This document shows positions 1 to 12,568 of a stretch of DNA of 64,000 nucleotides, piece by piece. The stretch's first letter is position 1. Each line of letters starts with the position of its first letter. The DNA comes from Arthrinium phaeospermum. Taxonomy: Eukaryota; Ascomycota; Sordariomycetes; Amphisphaeriales; Apiosporaceae. The notes beneath the pieces were generated by a model. It saw only the letters and a program-made list of their open reading frames with translations. It made no database searches and had not been told where the DNA came from. The stretch is from contig QYRS01000004.1 in NCBI GenBank assembly GCA_006503535.1, forward strand, positions 2,170,001 to 2,234,000, in the 5' to 3' direction. The translations under genes and the position numbers were made by a program.

Positions 1-1
1 G

Positions 2-787
2 GACGCCGTCTACGACGAGGAGGCGGCCCCCTTTGGCGGCGAAGACCAGGACGAGACCATGGACGACGGCGACAGCAAACCGTCCGAGAAGAAGGCAAGC
101 AAATCCAAAACTGAGGCCGCTGCGGCAGTAGAAGGGTCCGCCAAGTCCGAAAAGAGCAAGAAGAAGAAGAAGGCCAAGAAGTCCGCCGACGACAGCAAAC
201 CCGAAAATCCAGAGGAGGGAGCCGCCGCAACAGCAGATGGAGAAGAGAAGACGGCCGAGCAGGAACAGCCAAACCAAGAAAACGCCAAGCCCAAGAAGGC
301 CTCGCGCTTCATCGTCTTCGTGGGCAACCTGCCCTACAGCGCGACGGTGGCCGACATCGAGAAGCACTTCTCGGCGGTGCACCCCACGGCCGTGCGGCTA
401 CTGCACGAGAAGACGAACCCCAACAAGAGCCGGGGCATTGCCTTCGTCGAGTTCGCCGGCTACGACCACATGAAGACGTGCCTCAAGACGCTGCACCACT
501 CGACCATGACGTGCCAGGGCCGCGACTACCGCGGCCGACCCAAGGACGACGAGCGCAAGATCAACGTCGAGCTGACGGCAGGAGGCGGTGGCAACACCGA
601 CTACCGCAAGGAGCGCATCCGCGCCAAGAATGAGAAGCTGACGGGCGAGCGCGACCGCCGTGCCAAGCAAGAGGAGATCGAGAAGATTAAGAAGGAGAAG
701 GAGCGTCTGCTCAAGGGGGGTGCCCAGAAGCCCGACGCAAACGGTATCCATCCTAGCCGTTTGGCTCGAGTCCCGAAGAAGAATTAG
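2..787 (+). CDS. NOP6: NOP6-like RRM protein, 5' end cut off by the window
   Basis: The frame is open from base 2, so the true start lies upstream; the first in-window ATG is at 59. Counting from that ATG, residues 1-80 are Lys/Glu/Ala-rich and disordered with runs of Lys. Residues 83-172 form one RRM with RNP2 (IVFVGNLP) and RNP1 (KSRGIAFVEF). The tail is a Lys/Arg/Glu-rich helix ending in ARVPKKN. This order (charged N-terminus, single RRM, basic coiled tail) matches yeast Nop6, a nucleolar protein that helps assemble the small ribosomal subunit. What is seen is the RRM and the basic tail; the Nop6 name and 40S role come from family resemblance. No intron is needed inside the window. Another small nucleolar RRM protein is possible but less likely. 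Confidence 0.8.
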   Translation, partial: DAVYDEEAAPFGGEDQDETMDDGDSKPSEKKASKSKTEAAAAVEGSAKSEKSKKKKKAKKSADDSKPENPEEGAAATADGEEKTAEQEQPNQENAKPKKASRFIVFVGNLPYSATVADIEKHFSAVHPTAVRLLHEKTNPNKSRGIAFVEFAGYDHMKTCLKTLHHSTMTCQGRDYRGRPKDDERKINVELTAGGGGNTDYRKERIRAKNEKLTGERDRRAKQEEIEKIKKEKERLLKGGAQKPDANGIHPSRLARVPKKN

Positions 788-1599
788 AGCGTGTAAAAAC
801 GCAGCTGGTGCTTGGTCATAGGAACTCTTATAATAGATACCCATCCTCGTTCACGACCTCGGCTACGAGACCTTCTTGGATCAAACACGTGAATATGGGG
901 CAGTTGCTGTAACATCTTCTCTTCTTTCTTTACTTCGTGCATATGTGCTATCTACAGAAACGGAACTTGAAAAAGAAGACCTTGCATATCCTTCGACCAG
1001 TTAGCTGGGAATCTCTCCATCAACAGAAAGACTATAATCTTCCTAGAGGATATCGGGGATCGTGGCCGCCAGATATGACCAAGATCAGGGGGGAATCAGA
1101 TGTGGTGTTCAACTCCAACTCGCTTCTATACACGGAGCAGTGGCTCCCCAACCACGCGTTTGAAAGAGATCCCAAGCTCCCAGATACATCTCCACGATTT
1201 GGCCGTCGATCGAGAGATCATCCAGTCAGGGGCAGAGGACATTGGGGTATGTAGAGGTAGAGAGAACTCCGCCGACTAAACGGGTATCGGGAAAATGAAT
1301 GAGGGGACGTGAAATAACACAAATAAGTAGTACGTCGTTCCATTCCCTCATTTGGAGAAGATGTCCGTCGTTTTCCTAGTATGATATCCACCAAAAAACG
1401 CCTGCAACTACTGACGCAGTTTGCGACAAAAACCAATATCAGATGTCTGGCCCGCTCCTTATCATCCTGTCAAAAACTTGGGAATCGTGCCGAATGTCGT
1501 CAGCATGCTCGCTTCGTGGGTCCGTCTCATCGCTTCTTGCATATTTCTTTCTTGTTCATGGCTGCCTAGTGTTGATAGGGCTTGTTCACCATTCTGGCT
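788..1599. other. gene-free spacer between NOP6-like and Rac1 genes
   Basis: This holds the 3' flanks of two convergent genes. The short open frames here have no recognisable protein features. I see no RNA gene or repeat. Confidence 0.6.
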
Positions 1600-2623
<1,024 letters not shown>

Positions 2624-5600
2624 GGTTCGGCTAGCTCTTTGGATCTACGTGGGAAGGGCGGTTCGAATTTCCTTTCTCCTCGAGTAGGATGCGACGATGA
2701 AAGGCGGGCAAAATCGATTTGCAGGAGAAACCAAGCCGCGATCGTTTTTCGGAATGATATGGCCTCAAAAAAAGACGTATTAAGAGAATTGGCTTCACAG
2801 ACAAGACAATGCAACGGAGACAGAGAGAGATTCGTCGATGGTTAGCAAAAAAGGGAAAAAAGCTGGTTAGGGACGAGGGATGTAGTAGTAGGTAGGAATG
2901 GTCAGGTAAGGTATGCAGGCGGTCCAGTGGTGAGTGGTTCGGCAAAGAGAAGAGGTAAAAGCAGTGCAGCTACCAGACGATCAACCCGCTAGCTAAAATG
3001 CACCTCTGCTGCTGCAATTGTTTCGGAATTGGTGCCGTCGCAGAAGGGGGGGTCGCAGGATGGAGATGGAGGTTGGTGTCAATGGGTTGGATCAATGGAT
3101 TTGGAGAGAAACAAGACAAAGAGAGTCCTGGAGAGTGCGCCCGGGTACCTGGCGGAATAACGAGTGCACGCCCAAAACTGCAGCAGGATCAGTTAGTCAC
3201 GAGGTACCTCTGGGTGCTGGTTTCAGCGACCCCGTCGCAACATGCCTGCCAACGCATGTACTTACTGGACTGTAGCCCTGTAGGTTAGGTAGGTGACTGG
3301 GCTGGGAACGGCCTGGTAGGAAATCGGATTGTTGGAAGACTGGAACGGGCTAGGAGTGGTCAAGCGGTTCCACAACCAGTCCACCGCCCTTTAGCTGTCG
3401 GGTTGCTTTCTTCAAATGCTCAATGGTAAGTAGGTATCCCGACAACCAGTGCAGTCTACATACAGCTACCTCGTGTAGGTAAGCTACACTACTGGAAATG
3501 CACCTCGGATTTACAATAGAACATCATGTAGGCAATCATATCTATTTATTAAAAAAGATACATGCTGGAAATGTGCAGACAAGTTCAAGGTATGGACCAA
3601 GTAGGCGTTGATATCAAAGAAAATGAGTAGGCACATAAGGTACTGGATATTGCTAGTTATGTCGGGATGGCTAAGACCTCACTTAGATTGCACATACCTA
3701 CCAGAAGTCAAGTAAGTGCATGCCGTCGCTGCAGCCGAAGAAACACGAGCAGGATAAACATGCGAGACTATAAAAAGTTATTTTCCATATAGGACAAGCT
3801 TATTCGATGTCATGAGCAAAGACTTCGACTATAGCGTCATGCCTCTCATCTATGCAAGTACGTTCAAGTGGTGCAACCTTCTGCATCCATAGGTAGCTAG
3901 AGTTCAACGGTCGTGGTTGGGTACCTAAAATAAGTCGGGATGCAAGTACATCAATCATGGATGTGGAAGCTTTCCGGTTAGTGTAAATCAACCACCAAGA
4001 CCTGCCTGCCGTTATGGATTTTGATTGATCTTTGACAGCTACAGTGGCCACTTTTGATGCGTACTTGGCGGGATCGAAATAAGTACAGGCTCATCAGATG
4101 GTGGTATTGGTTTCATCTTCAGGGTGACATACGGGCAATTGATCACGAACTGCAGAGAGGTAACCGTGAATATATTGGGTATAATATCGACAGATAGCCG
4201 CGTTGAGCCAGGGCGAAGCAAGCGAGCCTGGGAATGGGTGGATATGATATGAGGGATGGGCGGTGTTTTCGGGTTTGGAACCTACTTCTGAACTTACATT
4301 GGTAGCTTGGACCTCCCGTCTCTACAGGGCCACCGGCGGGTCGCGCTCCAATGGCTCTGGAGAACCCACGATAATGTTTCTCATGGATCGATAGGACAAG
4401 GGATGATAGCTCCGGTCAGACACACCCGCCCGAGTCCCCTTACATCCGTAACAGAATCTGGTTTGCTTCGCAGGGCGTTGCGCCGAAGTCATGTTAGAGT
4501 TGTCCAACCATAAGGCCGCTCATGATGGGCTGGCTCGTGTCTGGTCTCGGGGGGTTTGGGGGGGTTTTGGATCCTGCAAGCAAGCAATGGACGGGAACAA
4601 ATTCCCCTTATCACTGCAACGAGATACCTGAATCTATGTACGGAGTAGGTGGGACCAGTTGTTTGGAGAAAGGGAAGCCCTTGAACCAGCCAACCCCCGT
4701 GCTGCCGCAACCAGCCAGTTTGATTCAACTGACTCTCGAAACATGGCCGAATTCAGCTATATCAACCAAGTTATTGGCCGGCTAGCTGCTACTACAGTGC
4801 CACCGACGCTAAGGAGATAAGGCGGTATTGTCTTCCAAAGGCATCCATTTACTGCATACTCTCTGTCTACCGGACCCCGAAAACCCCACGAGGGACACAG
4901 CATAGGGCGCCAACATTGACTTTCCGGGGCGGACTGAGCTCAGGCATCGCACTTGATGCAGCTCTGTAACGTCCAGTCTCTGATGTATGCGACGCCCGAA
5001 GGCTCTTGTGCCCGTCAGGGGCCAGGTCTCCGGAGCCTTTACATCAAGTGGGGACTGGACAAGCCATGTGCCTGCCATATGCCCATCAAGCCATGTGCCA
5101 TGTACCGCACTGGCGGAAGCGTAGCGACGCTGGGTGGTTGCTCCCGATCCATGCCTGTCCTTCTAGCTAAGAGCGTGAGTGGCCAAGACGTACTGATTAG
5201 GTCGTTTGCTTCCGCATCCAGAGAAACCTCCCTGGTAGTGCCCCATTGTTGACGGCAGGTGTTGAGACGCCGGCCGGGCGGCTTTCATGCTCCTGTCGCA
5301 AAAACATGTGCACCACAGCTTGTGGGTGCCACTCAATGACCAGATCTGCTGGCATGATCGGACGATTGTCTCCCAGAGACGGATTGCGGATGCTACCTAT
5401 CGAATTTTGGTAGCCCATGGCCAACTACCTAATGATTCGTTCACTGCTGCAATAAACGGCGGAAGTGAGATCTGAGAATATATTGCTGCTCTTCGTGCTA
5501 CGGGGGTTGCTTTTGACATTCGTCACATCCCGAAGGCCAAAGCGAGACTCGCTCATCCTTTAGTCCAGAGAGAGGCCGTACCAAGGAGTTCCCGACATAC

Positions 5601-6265
5601 CTATTTCTCGTAAACACGACACCTCTTGCCGCTGAGCTGACGTATCAAGACCAGAGGTAGAAAGAGCCTAGAGCTGGGTGGTTCCAAAGATGGTGCCGTA
5701 GGTAGAAGGCTCTCGGATTGAAACAGTTCAACACAATTTGTTTCACAGGTGCTTGTCTAAAGTAAAAGGTCCTGTCAGCCCTGCCCTCCACCCAAGAGGC
5801 CCAGCTACTGGCTGGAAGCAATCCCAATTGGCTTTTACGAATTCCACCTGTCCGCATGATAATCTTATGTGCATACTTGCAGTTACAGTACACACTTTTA
5901 AGTACGCTGCATTGATTCCTCGAATCGTCCCCTCAACCTGCGAGTCGTATCGTAGTACCCCACTTCTGTATCGTTATCAGTACACATGCTAAAACCAAGC
6001 AACTCTAGACGCGTCTAAACCAAAGTGGTTATCCGAGACGCGTTGGGTCTACTAAGAACACCCACCATCCCGATCGTCATAACAGGCACATGTAGATCAG
6101 CGACTCAAGCTACCTACCTAGGGCACATTGATAATGCCCACGTGGTCCTCGTGCCAATAATCCCATCTCCGACTTGCGAATCATGTAAACTTTGGTTTCG
6201 AAAGCTGCCGCGCCCCGAGTCGCATCACCACAAACCACTATCACTCCTTGTCGGGCGCCCCCAGC
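2624..6265. other. 3.6 kb intergenic region between divergent Rac1 and CENP-T genes
   Basis: No open frame here resembles a known protein or joins plausibly with its neighbours. The stretch carries many short TACCTA/TAGGTA motifs (for example near 3281, 3700, 5423 and 6107). At its right end are two ACGCGT boxes (6009-6014 and 6038-6043). It must contain both promoters. I see no tRNA, transposon frame or terminal repeats. Confidence 0.55.
6009..6043. promoter_or_regulatory. paired ACGCGT (MluI cell-cycle box) elements upstream of CENP-T
   Basis: ACGCGT occurs at 6009-6014 and again at 6038-6043, about 220-260 bases before the CENP-T start codon. In yeasts the MBF complex binds this palindrome to drive G1/S transcription. 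The sequence shows the boxes; their use here is inferred. Confidence 0.4.
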
Positions 6266-7723
6266 ATGGCCGACCGAGCACCACCCAGCACGCCGGGCGC
6301 TGCCGCCGCGAAGACACCTAACCGGCGCGCCCGAAGTGCGGACCCTAATTCGGCTCGACAATCAGCGTCTGCCCGGCGCGGCGGCGCCACGCCCCATGGC
6401 CGAGCTGCCTTTGCTGCCCTGCAGAAACGGCGCACGGCGCTCTTCACCCCCGGCAAGGAGCGCCGCCGCAGCATACGGGACCAGCGCGAGACGCCTCGCG
6501 ACCCGCTGCGCGCCTTGAGTCGACTACTCGCGCCCTCTTCCCAGGCGATACACTCCTCCTCGTCTCCTTCAGATCCGGGAGCCAACAACTCGTCATTGCC
6601 CGCTGTTGCGGAAGAGGACGAAAGCCACGACTTTGACGATGATTCCGACGACTTCATGATCGAGCGCCCCCGGCTCTCGCTCAACCTGCGCGAGGATGAC
6701 GACGAAGACAGCGAATTGAAGCCCCCTCGGCTTAGTGGCATCGAGGACTACACCGCCCAGTCAATCGAATTGCCACGGAGAGCGTACACGGAGCTGCCGC
6801 CGGGTCGGCCAAGCCTTGGAAGTGTTCGGGAAAGCGACTACCATGGTCCGGATATACAGAGCGATGATATCGGAATCGATTCGGGGTTCTTTCCCCCTCC
6901 CGTCATGGAAGATCCAACGATAGGGGGCGACAGCCTTTTCCCGCCAATAGAATTCCCAGATCCGCCCGAAGAGAGTACATTTGCTATGCCGGCAGTGGAA
7001 TCCTCGCCTGCTCGGGAGCCGATGTTCCTAGAAGACTCTGATCAAATGGTTGCGATGGAGGAACAGATGGATGACGAAAATGAGAATGAACCTTTTGGTC
7101 TAATGGATTCCGACAATGATAGCCCGGGTCCAAACCGGCCGGAAGACACCATGCTCTCTCTGATAGGGGATAATACAGATCAAAGGCCGCAGTCTCCGCA
7201 GACTGCGCGGAAGAAGAAGCCCGGGAAGAAGATATCTAAACACGGCATTGAATACCCATCATTGCCTCAAGGAGTAGTGAAGAGATTGGCAACAACGTTC
7301 GCCAAAACGGCTGGTATGGGCAAGTCCAAAATATCACCAGATACATTGGATGCGATTATGCAGGCCACGGACTGGTTTCTCGAGCAGTTAGGCGATGATT
7401 TGCAAGCGTATGCCAAGCACGCTGGGCGAAAGACGATTGATGAGAGTGACATGATGACTCTCATGCGCAGGTATGTCCACACCCATTGAGTATGGGTGGT
7501 CGAGTTGCCCCTATCCCATGACTTTCCTAGGTATAATCTAACCGCGCTGGTCTACAGGCAACGTCAAACAAACTCATCCACTACACCATTCGCCTTGGCA
7601 CAACGGCATCTACCCCGTGAACTGCTACAGGAGCTGCGGATGCCGGTTCCACCACCAATAAAGGGTCCGAGGAAGAAGTCGCAAAATAATGCGCGAGAAG
7701 ATGCCGAGGATGATGTTACATGA
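6266..7723 (+). CDS. CENP-T: kinetochore histone-fold protein CENP-T
   Basis: Exons 6266-7470 and 7558-7723 join in frame (intron 7471-7557, donor GTATGT, acceptor CTACAG) for 456 residues. The start is the first ATG; the frame is open a little further upstream but without ATG. Residues from about 330 form the histone fold, followed after the splice by the CENP-T extension TPFALAQRHLPRELLQELRM, the best diagnostic stretch. The N-terminal 95 residues are basic and contain several S/T-P sites plus ETPRDPLRALSRLL (residues 75-88), which resembles the TP-containing Ndc80-binding helix of vertebrate CENP-T. The middle (about 100-320) is acidic and disordered. CENP-T pairs with CENP-W at the inner kinetochore and recruits the Ndc80 complex to link centromeric DNA with microtubules. 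The gene converges on SHY1 with only 51 bases between stop codons. Confidence 0.9.
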
Positions 7724-7774
7724 GGGCCAACTTATGGCCATGTTTTAAATACTGTACAGCGAAACTCTGGGAGC

Positions 7775-9007
7775 TCATGACCAATCCTTGTTCATCCGAA
7801 CCCGGCGGGAGATATCTGTTGGTGGCTTCTTGACCACCATATAGAGCATTATGGACGTGGCAAAAGCCAAACCATACCTACAGGCATGTGTTAGTGTCAT
7901 TGGGATATGACGGGATGTACGAGGTGTTCGTCGCCAAGGAAAGGTGCCGAGTGCTCACCATGTGAAGATATATTGGGCGTGGTTATTCCGCAGGTTGACT
8001 TCTGCGGCTCTGCCAATTGGGACACCCCTATTCTCCATGTCCATGACTTCCAAGAGACCCGGCTCTGGACCAACAGTTAGCTTGAGGATAGCCCAAATAG
8101 ATACCCACTGTATGAATGAAATGATAAGAGAAACAAAACATCAAGACTCACCCATAGTTGCTTCGATCCAAACGGCCTGGCTACCCGTCAACTCCGCCAT
8201 CTGCTTCACGTCGGGGAAATAGAACTCGCCCTTGTCGGGACGGTTGTCAGGTGTGAACATGTTCTTCTTCCAGGGCTCTCGGAGCAGGCCTTCCACCACG
8301 ACCTCTCCCTTGGGCAGGCTGGCGGGATCCCGCGCGGCCTGGTGCCGGTGCTTCTTGCTGATCCAGCCGCGGTTGACCAGCACCGTGGCGGCGCCCCTGT
8401 CGGAGCGGCCGCCGTCCTCGGCGTCGCGCTCGAGCGGGGTGACGACCATGTAGCCGTCCTCACCGTCGCGCATGCGGGGGCCGATGAGCATCTCCTGGTC
8501 GTGGCGGAGGTGGCCCCGGGCGTAGACCCGCCGGAAGTCGAAGTCGTGGATGGCGTCCGGGTCGATGCGCGGCGGTAGCGGCAGCGGCTCCCGCACCAGC
8601 CGGTCCTCGAATTTGGCAATCAGCTCCGTCTTCCAGCCCAGCCGCTGCACCTGCCACGACCCCAGCAGGAACGCCGTCACGGGGATGATGGCCAGCACGA
8701 TCAGGCCCAGGCCGTGCTTCCGCCCGCCCGTCCGCACCAGCTGCGGCGGGTTGTCGAGGATCGAGCTGAAGTTCGGGTCCTCGGCCGGTTGTTGGGCTCG
8801 GGCTCGCGGGGTCTGGGAGAAGTAGCGCGGTCGGTGGAGTGGCGATTGCGATGTCGTGAGCTTGTTGCGCAGGACGAAAGAGGACGGCTTCGTCGTGGTC
8901 GTGGCGCTGCTGCTGCTGCGACTGCTGTGACTTTGAATTGGGGCTCTGAACGAGGCTTCGAGCCGCCGGGCAAGCGATTGCCTGACGGACCAGCTGGGGC
9001 CCTTCAT
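7775..9007 (-). CDS. SHY1: SURF1/SHY1 cytochrome c oxidase assembly factor
   Basis: Exons 8152-9007, 7959-8064 and 7775-7877 join in frame for 354 residues. The start MKGPSWSVRQ opens an Arg/Ser-rich segment typical of a mitochondrial presequence; a longer reading upstream lacks that character. Residues about 100-116 are a hydrophobic membrane span running into the SURF1 signature GSWQVQRLGWK. The central intermembrane-space domain includes DFDFRRV, NRGWISKKH and EGLLREPWKKN. The last two exons give GRAAEVNLRNNHAQYIFTWY and a second membrane span (GLAFATSIMLYMVV), both conserved in the family. SURF1/Shy1 assists haem a and Cox1 assembly into complex IV in the inner membrane. The 3' end nearly abuts CENP-T. 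Confidence 0.95.
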
Positions 9008-11605
9008 ATTGACGGGCGGTAGGTGCTGGTTTCCGAAGGGAGCGTGGGAATTCGCGGTGGTGGTGTGATGCTCGATTGAGAAAATGACGTTTTCGCGGGA
9101 AATTCTCAAAGGCCCGGGCGGACGCACCTGCGAGCTTCAGAGCTACCCCGGAATCTCGAGGTGGGGCCGATCCTCCGCCCCCCTAACTTCGAGGCGCAAG
9201 AAAGAGTCCGCGAAGCTTTGCTATGAACTTTTTGTACAGACAAGTGTCCCGTTCGGCCAGTTGTAATCAAATACCAAGCCCATCTTGACTGCTGAATGAG
9301 TCTCCCTGAGTTTTGTTTGCACAGTAAAAGAGATCCTCGGGCTACCTCTGTTTGAGTAGCAGAGACCCGAATAGGGAAACTCGTATACTTCGATCTGGCA
9401 AGCATTGTACGGACGCGGCGCCCGTCGTCGGGGCACGAGAGCCTTCTACATATATTAGGGGCTTTCGATAACTCAACTACATACGACTTCGATATCAGAC
9501 ACGCTACTAGAGGATCTTGAATGTCACAAGCGATGGTCCTTCTACATTAGGTGGCAAAGTTGTATAGTCTAGATGGGGATGGCCTCAGTTCGCACTGCAA
9601 TCACCAAGTCTTTACAGCTAGGTTGGTCTTGCCCTTCATTCATATCTCCTGGACAGCCCCGTAGAGGTATCGCCCCCGAGACTCTTTCTTAAACTCTACT
9701 AGTAGTGACTAGCCAACGCCCCAAGATGTCTCTAGCTAATCTGTCAGGGCTGATACCCAATACCGCACCACAAGTTCAAAAGATCGCCATTGTATGATCG
9801 ATGTGGATGCAAAGGCTATGTGGCTGTATTAGCCAATCTGTACATAGCGAGGCGAGACCACTTATGTTAAGCCAATATATTAGAATGGCCTGGGAAGCCG
9901 GAGCTTTCCATGCATCACTTCGGCTCACGAATAACTTGCTTTCTGTACCCTCTATGGTAGTTGGGGCTATCTCAGCCCAAAACTGACATTGGATATGATA
10001 CGCCCTGAAGAGAAAGGGGTAGCATCAATGTACTGCAGCAATGATCTTGTATGGAGGTGAGCCAGACTAAAGGAAAGGCTAGAACGACGCCCAGAATAAA
10101 AGTCAGTTGCTTCTTGGGTAGAGATCGCGATCCTGAAGTCAGACTCGGTTTACGTTACGGCAAGGCAATGCCAGTTGCGTGTAGGGGTGCCCTAAACTAC
10201 ATGCCAGCCTTCAGACTTAACTCACTATACTACCAAGACATATCGTGGTGTCCTAGGTTGGACATCGCGATATGCCAGATGCCATGGGCCAATGAAAGTT
10301 CTCGTGCTGGGATTCTGCTGCTACCCTGCCCTCCATGTCTCAAACATCGTGGACTTGGATGCCCAGAACTCCTCTATCCACACCCTAAATCATTTGATGC
10401 CAGGAAAATCGTCATTGAAGACCTAGGACTTTGAAACAGGAGCCCAGACTAGGCCAAAACTTGAAGCTGCTAAAGAAGCTCTCGAGTTGTAGGCGAACGG
10501 GTGGCTTGGTGGGTGTTGAATATGGTCATTCAAGGGACTACGACAATGAAAGTTCAGGCGGGATTTGGCCAACGAGGTTACTCAAGGGGCAAAGCCGGCC
10601 GGAGTGCACAGAAATATCGGCGGAAATTTCCGTTGACGCGCTGCAGAAAGCGGCTCGTGGCATCTAGAATCGGACATTTCTGAGCATGGCCACTCTAGAT
10701 GTGAGAGAACACACAGTATGGAAACATGCACCCGTAGCCTGAGATCAGTAATCATTATTCCCGTGCTCTGTCATATAGCGGGAAAAGCAACGAAGAAGGC
10801 CATCCATGCAGACATGATGTGGTCTAGCCGCCCATCTAAGATGGTGGCGGCAGGCTACGGATCCAGGAGAGGGGAAGAGCGAGAGAGGAGGGGAGATGTT
10901 CCTCCGCTTACTTTTCTTTTTCTAACAGACCGCAGCTCGCCCCTGTAATACCTACTCCAGCGCCGCCATCCGCTGCGCTCCGCCTACCGCCCATGGCGCC
11001 ATCAGTTGCGCTCCCCACCTGGGCGGCTTTCGCAGAAATATATTCACTACTATTTCCGACCTACCTCGATCCTGGGACACGGGCTAAGCACCGCATGTTA
11101 GTTACCGCAGGCTACTGCGCAGGCCACGCGGCTTGAATCAAGATCAGAATCTGCACAACAATACTGTATGTAGTAGCAACATGGCTTCCTTCTTGCAATT
11201 GCTTTTTTGTCTTCACCGAAAACAGGAGCGGGGGTTGTTGTAGGGTACTTCATCCCTTTCAACTTCGCGAATCTGTAATGCCCGAAAAAACATAGGGATT
11301 TGAAGGCCAAGAACGCGGATGAGGTATTTGCTACCGTCCAATGAAAGGCCTCGGGCAAGCTGATAGATCGTACATATACACCAGCCATGCATATGGGAAA
11401 CCAGATCGCCAAGATCAGCTCGGCTTCCTTTTTGTTTCTTGCCGTAGGCACCATCCCATACCATCGGCTGCTGTACCCATCTCGGAAAGACGAAGGCTCC
11501 TGGCATCATAGATGCAATCATGGGATCATGGGCGCATTCAAGGACATATACCGGAAGCAGCCATCACCTAAACAGGCAGTTCCGCGGCAACTAGGTAACA
11601 GAGAT
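9008..11605. other. 2.6 kb gene-free region
   Basis: The short open frames on both strands show no family motifs, no plausible splicing partners and no signal peptides. The left end contains the SHY1 promoter. I see no transposase-like frame and no terminal inverted or long direct repeats. A decayed repeat cannot be excluded by eye. Confidence 0.5.
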
Positions 11606-12568
11606 TTACCTCTTGACGCACAGGTCGGTACGGATTACCCACTTCTCCCCTTCCAGTACTTCACGGCCTTCGTGCTAGTGGTCGTACGGTTGGTCAGCAA
11701 AATTGTGCTGCATATGTAATGCGGATATGGTCTGATCAAGCGAAGTACGCAACATACCAGTAGACAGTCATCTCCATGTTTATGTAGAAGCAGCATCCCG
11801 GTCTCTAGAGAAACCGAGATCGCCTCACTCTCCACCTTGCGATCTTTGGGGTAAAAGACGGTTTCACCCCCACGGCAACCTTCTGCAGCTGAGGTAAGGT
11901 AGATCAGTAGCGTCCAAGTAGTCTTGGTGCTGATGTTCTTAGAATCATCAGTGGCCGAGGGTAGCGTCACTAAATTGTAGTCATCATCTGGTTGAGACGT
12001 TAGCTTTCTCAGCCACACTCCTACTTGGGGGCCGCTTGTTTCCCTGGTCTGCTTGAATTAGGTACAGACGGGTCAAATAGATAGAAACCGACGTACAATG
12101 GGCATCGAAGAACTGGTTCTGCGAGTACCGATAGATTCGAATATTGGGGTTGAGCCCAACAACCTCGCCATTCCATGTCGAACTGACAGAGTCGTCTAAC
12201 AAAAGGTCCTTCAACCCCGTCTCGAGCCAGAGCCTTTGAGCAAACTGAAGGTCATCGATCTGGTACCGGTCGTTGACCCGAACAGCCTCACCGCGCTTTG
12301 GGCGCCCTGGTGTCGTGACGAAGGGCAGCCCACGCAGATAAGTGACATAATCCCGGCAGATCGATTTGGGAAAGAAATTGCGTACAAGCAGGATCTTATC
12401 TCGGAACGCGGGATGGGCTTCCTCCAACGCCAGGGTGGTCACCGGAAGAGCAGGCTTGAAGACAGGCCATTTGGGCGCAGGTGGACTGGGAGCCTTTGTT
12501 GATTGCTCCAACTCCCGCTTATTGGGCTTGGAACCCTTGGTCTTGGCCATGGCTGGCACTTCGCTCAT
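11606..12568 (-). CDS. 2-oxoglutarate/Fe(II)-dependent dioxygenase, prolyl 4-hydroxylase fold
   Basis: Exons 12097-12568, 11758-11987 and 11606-11674 join in frame for 256 residues (ATG at 12568; an alternative ATG at 12550 would trim six residues). The metal and co-substrate residues line up: His157-Tyr-Asp159 (QFFDAHYDDYN), a distal His235 (HEGREV), and Arg249 (KWVIRTDL) for 2-oxoglutarate. Between them are TTWTLLIYL and GGETVFYP, typical of the P4Hc domain in fungal proteins of this kind. His235 is the first codon of exon 3, so splicing is needed for activity. There is no signal peptide or ER-retention tail, so a cytosolic or nuclear enzyme is likelier than a collagen-type hydroxylase. The substrate is unknown. 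The first 45 residues are Lys/Pro-rich and probably disordered. Confidence 0.85.
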
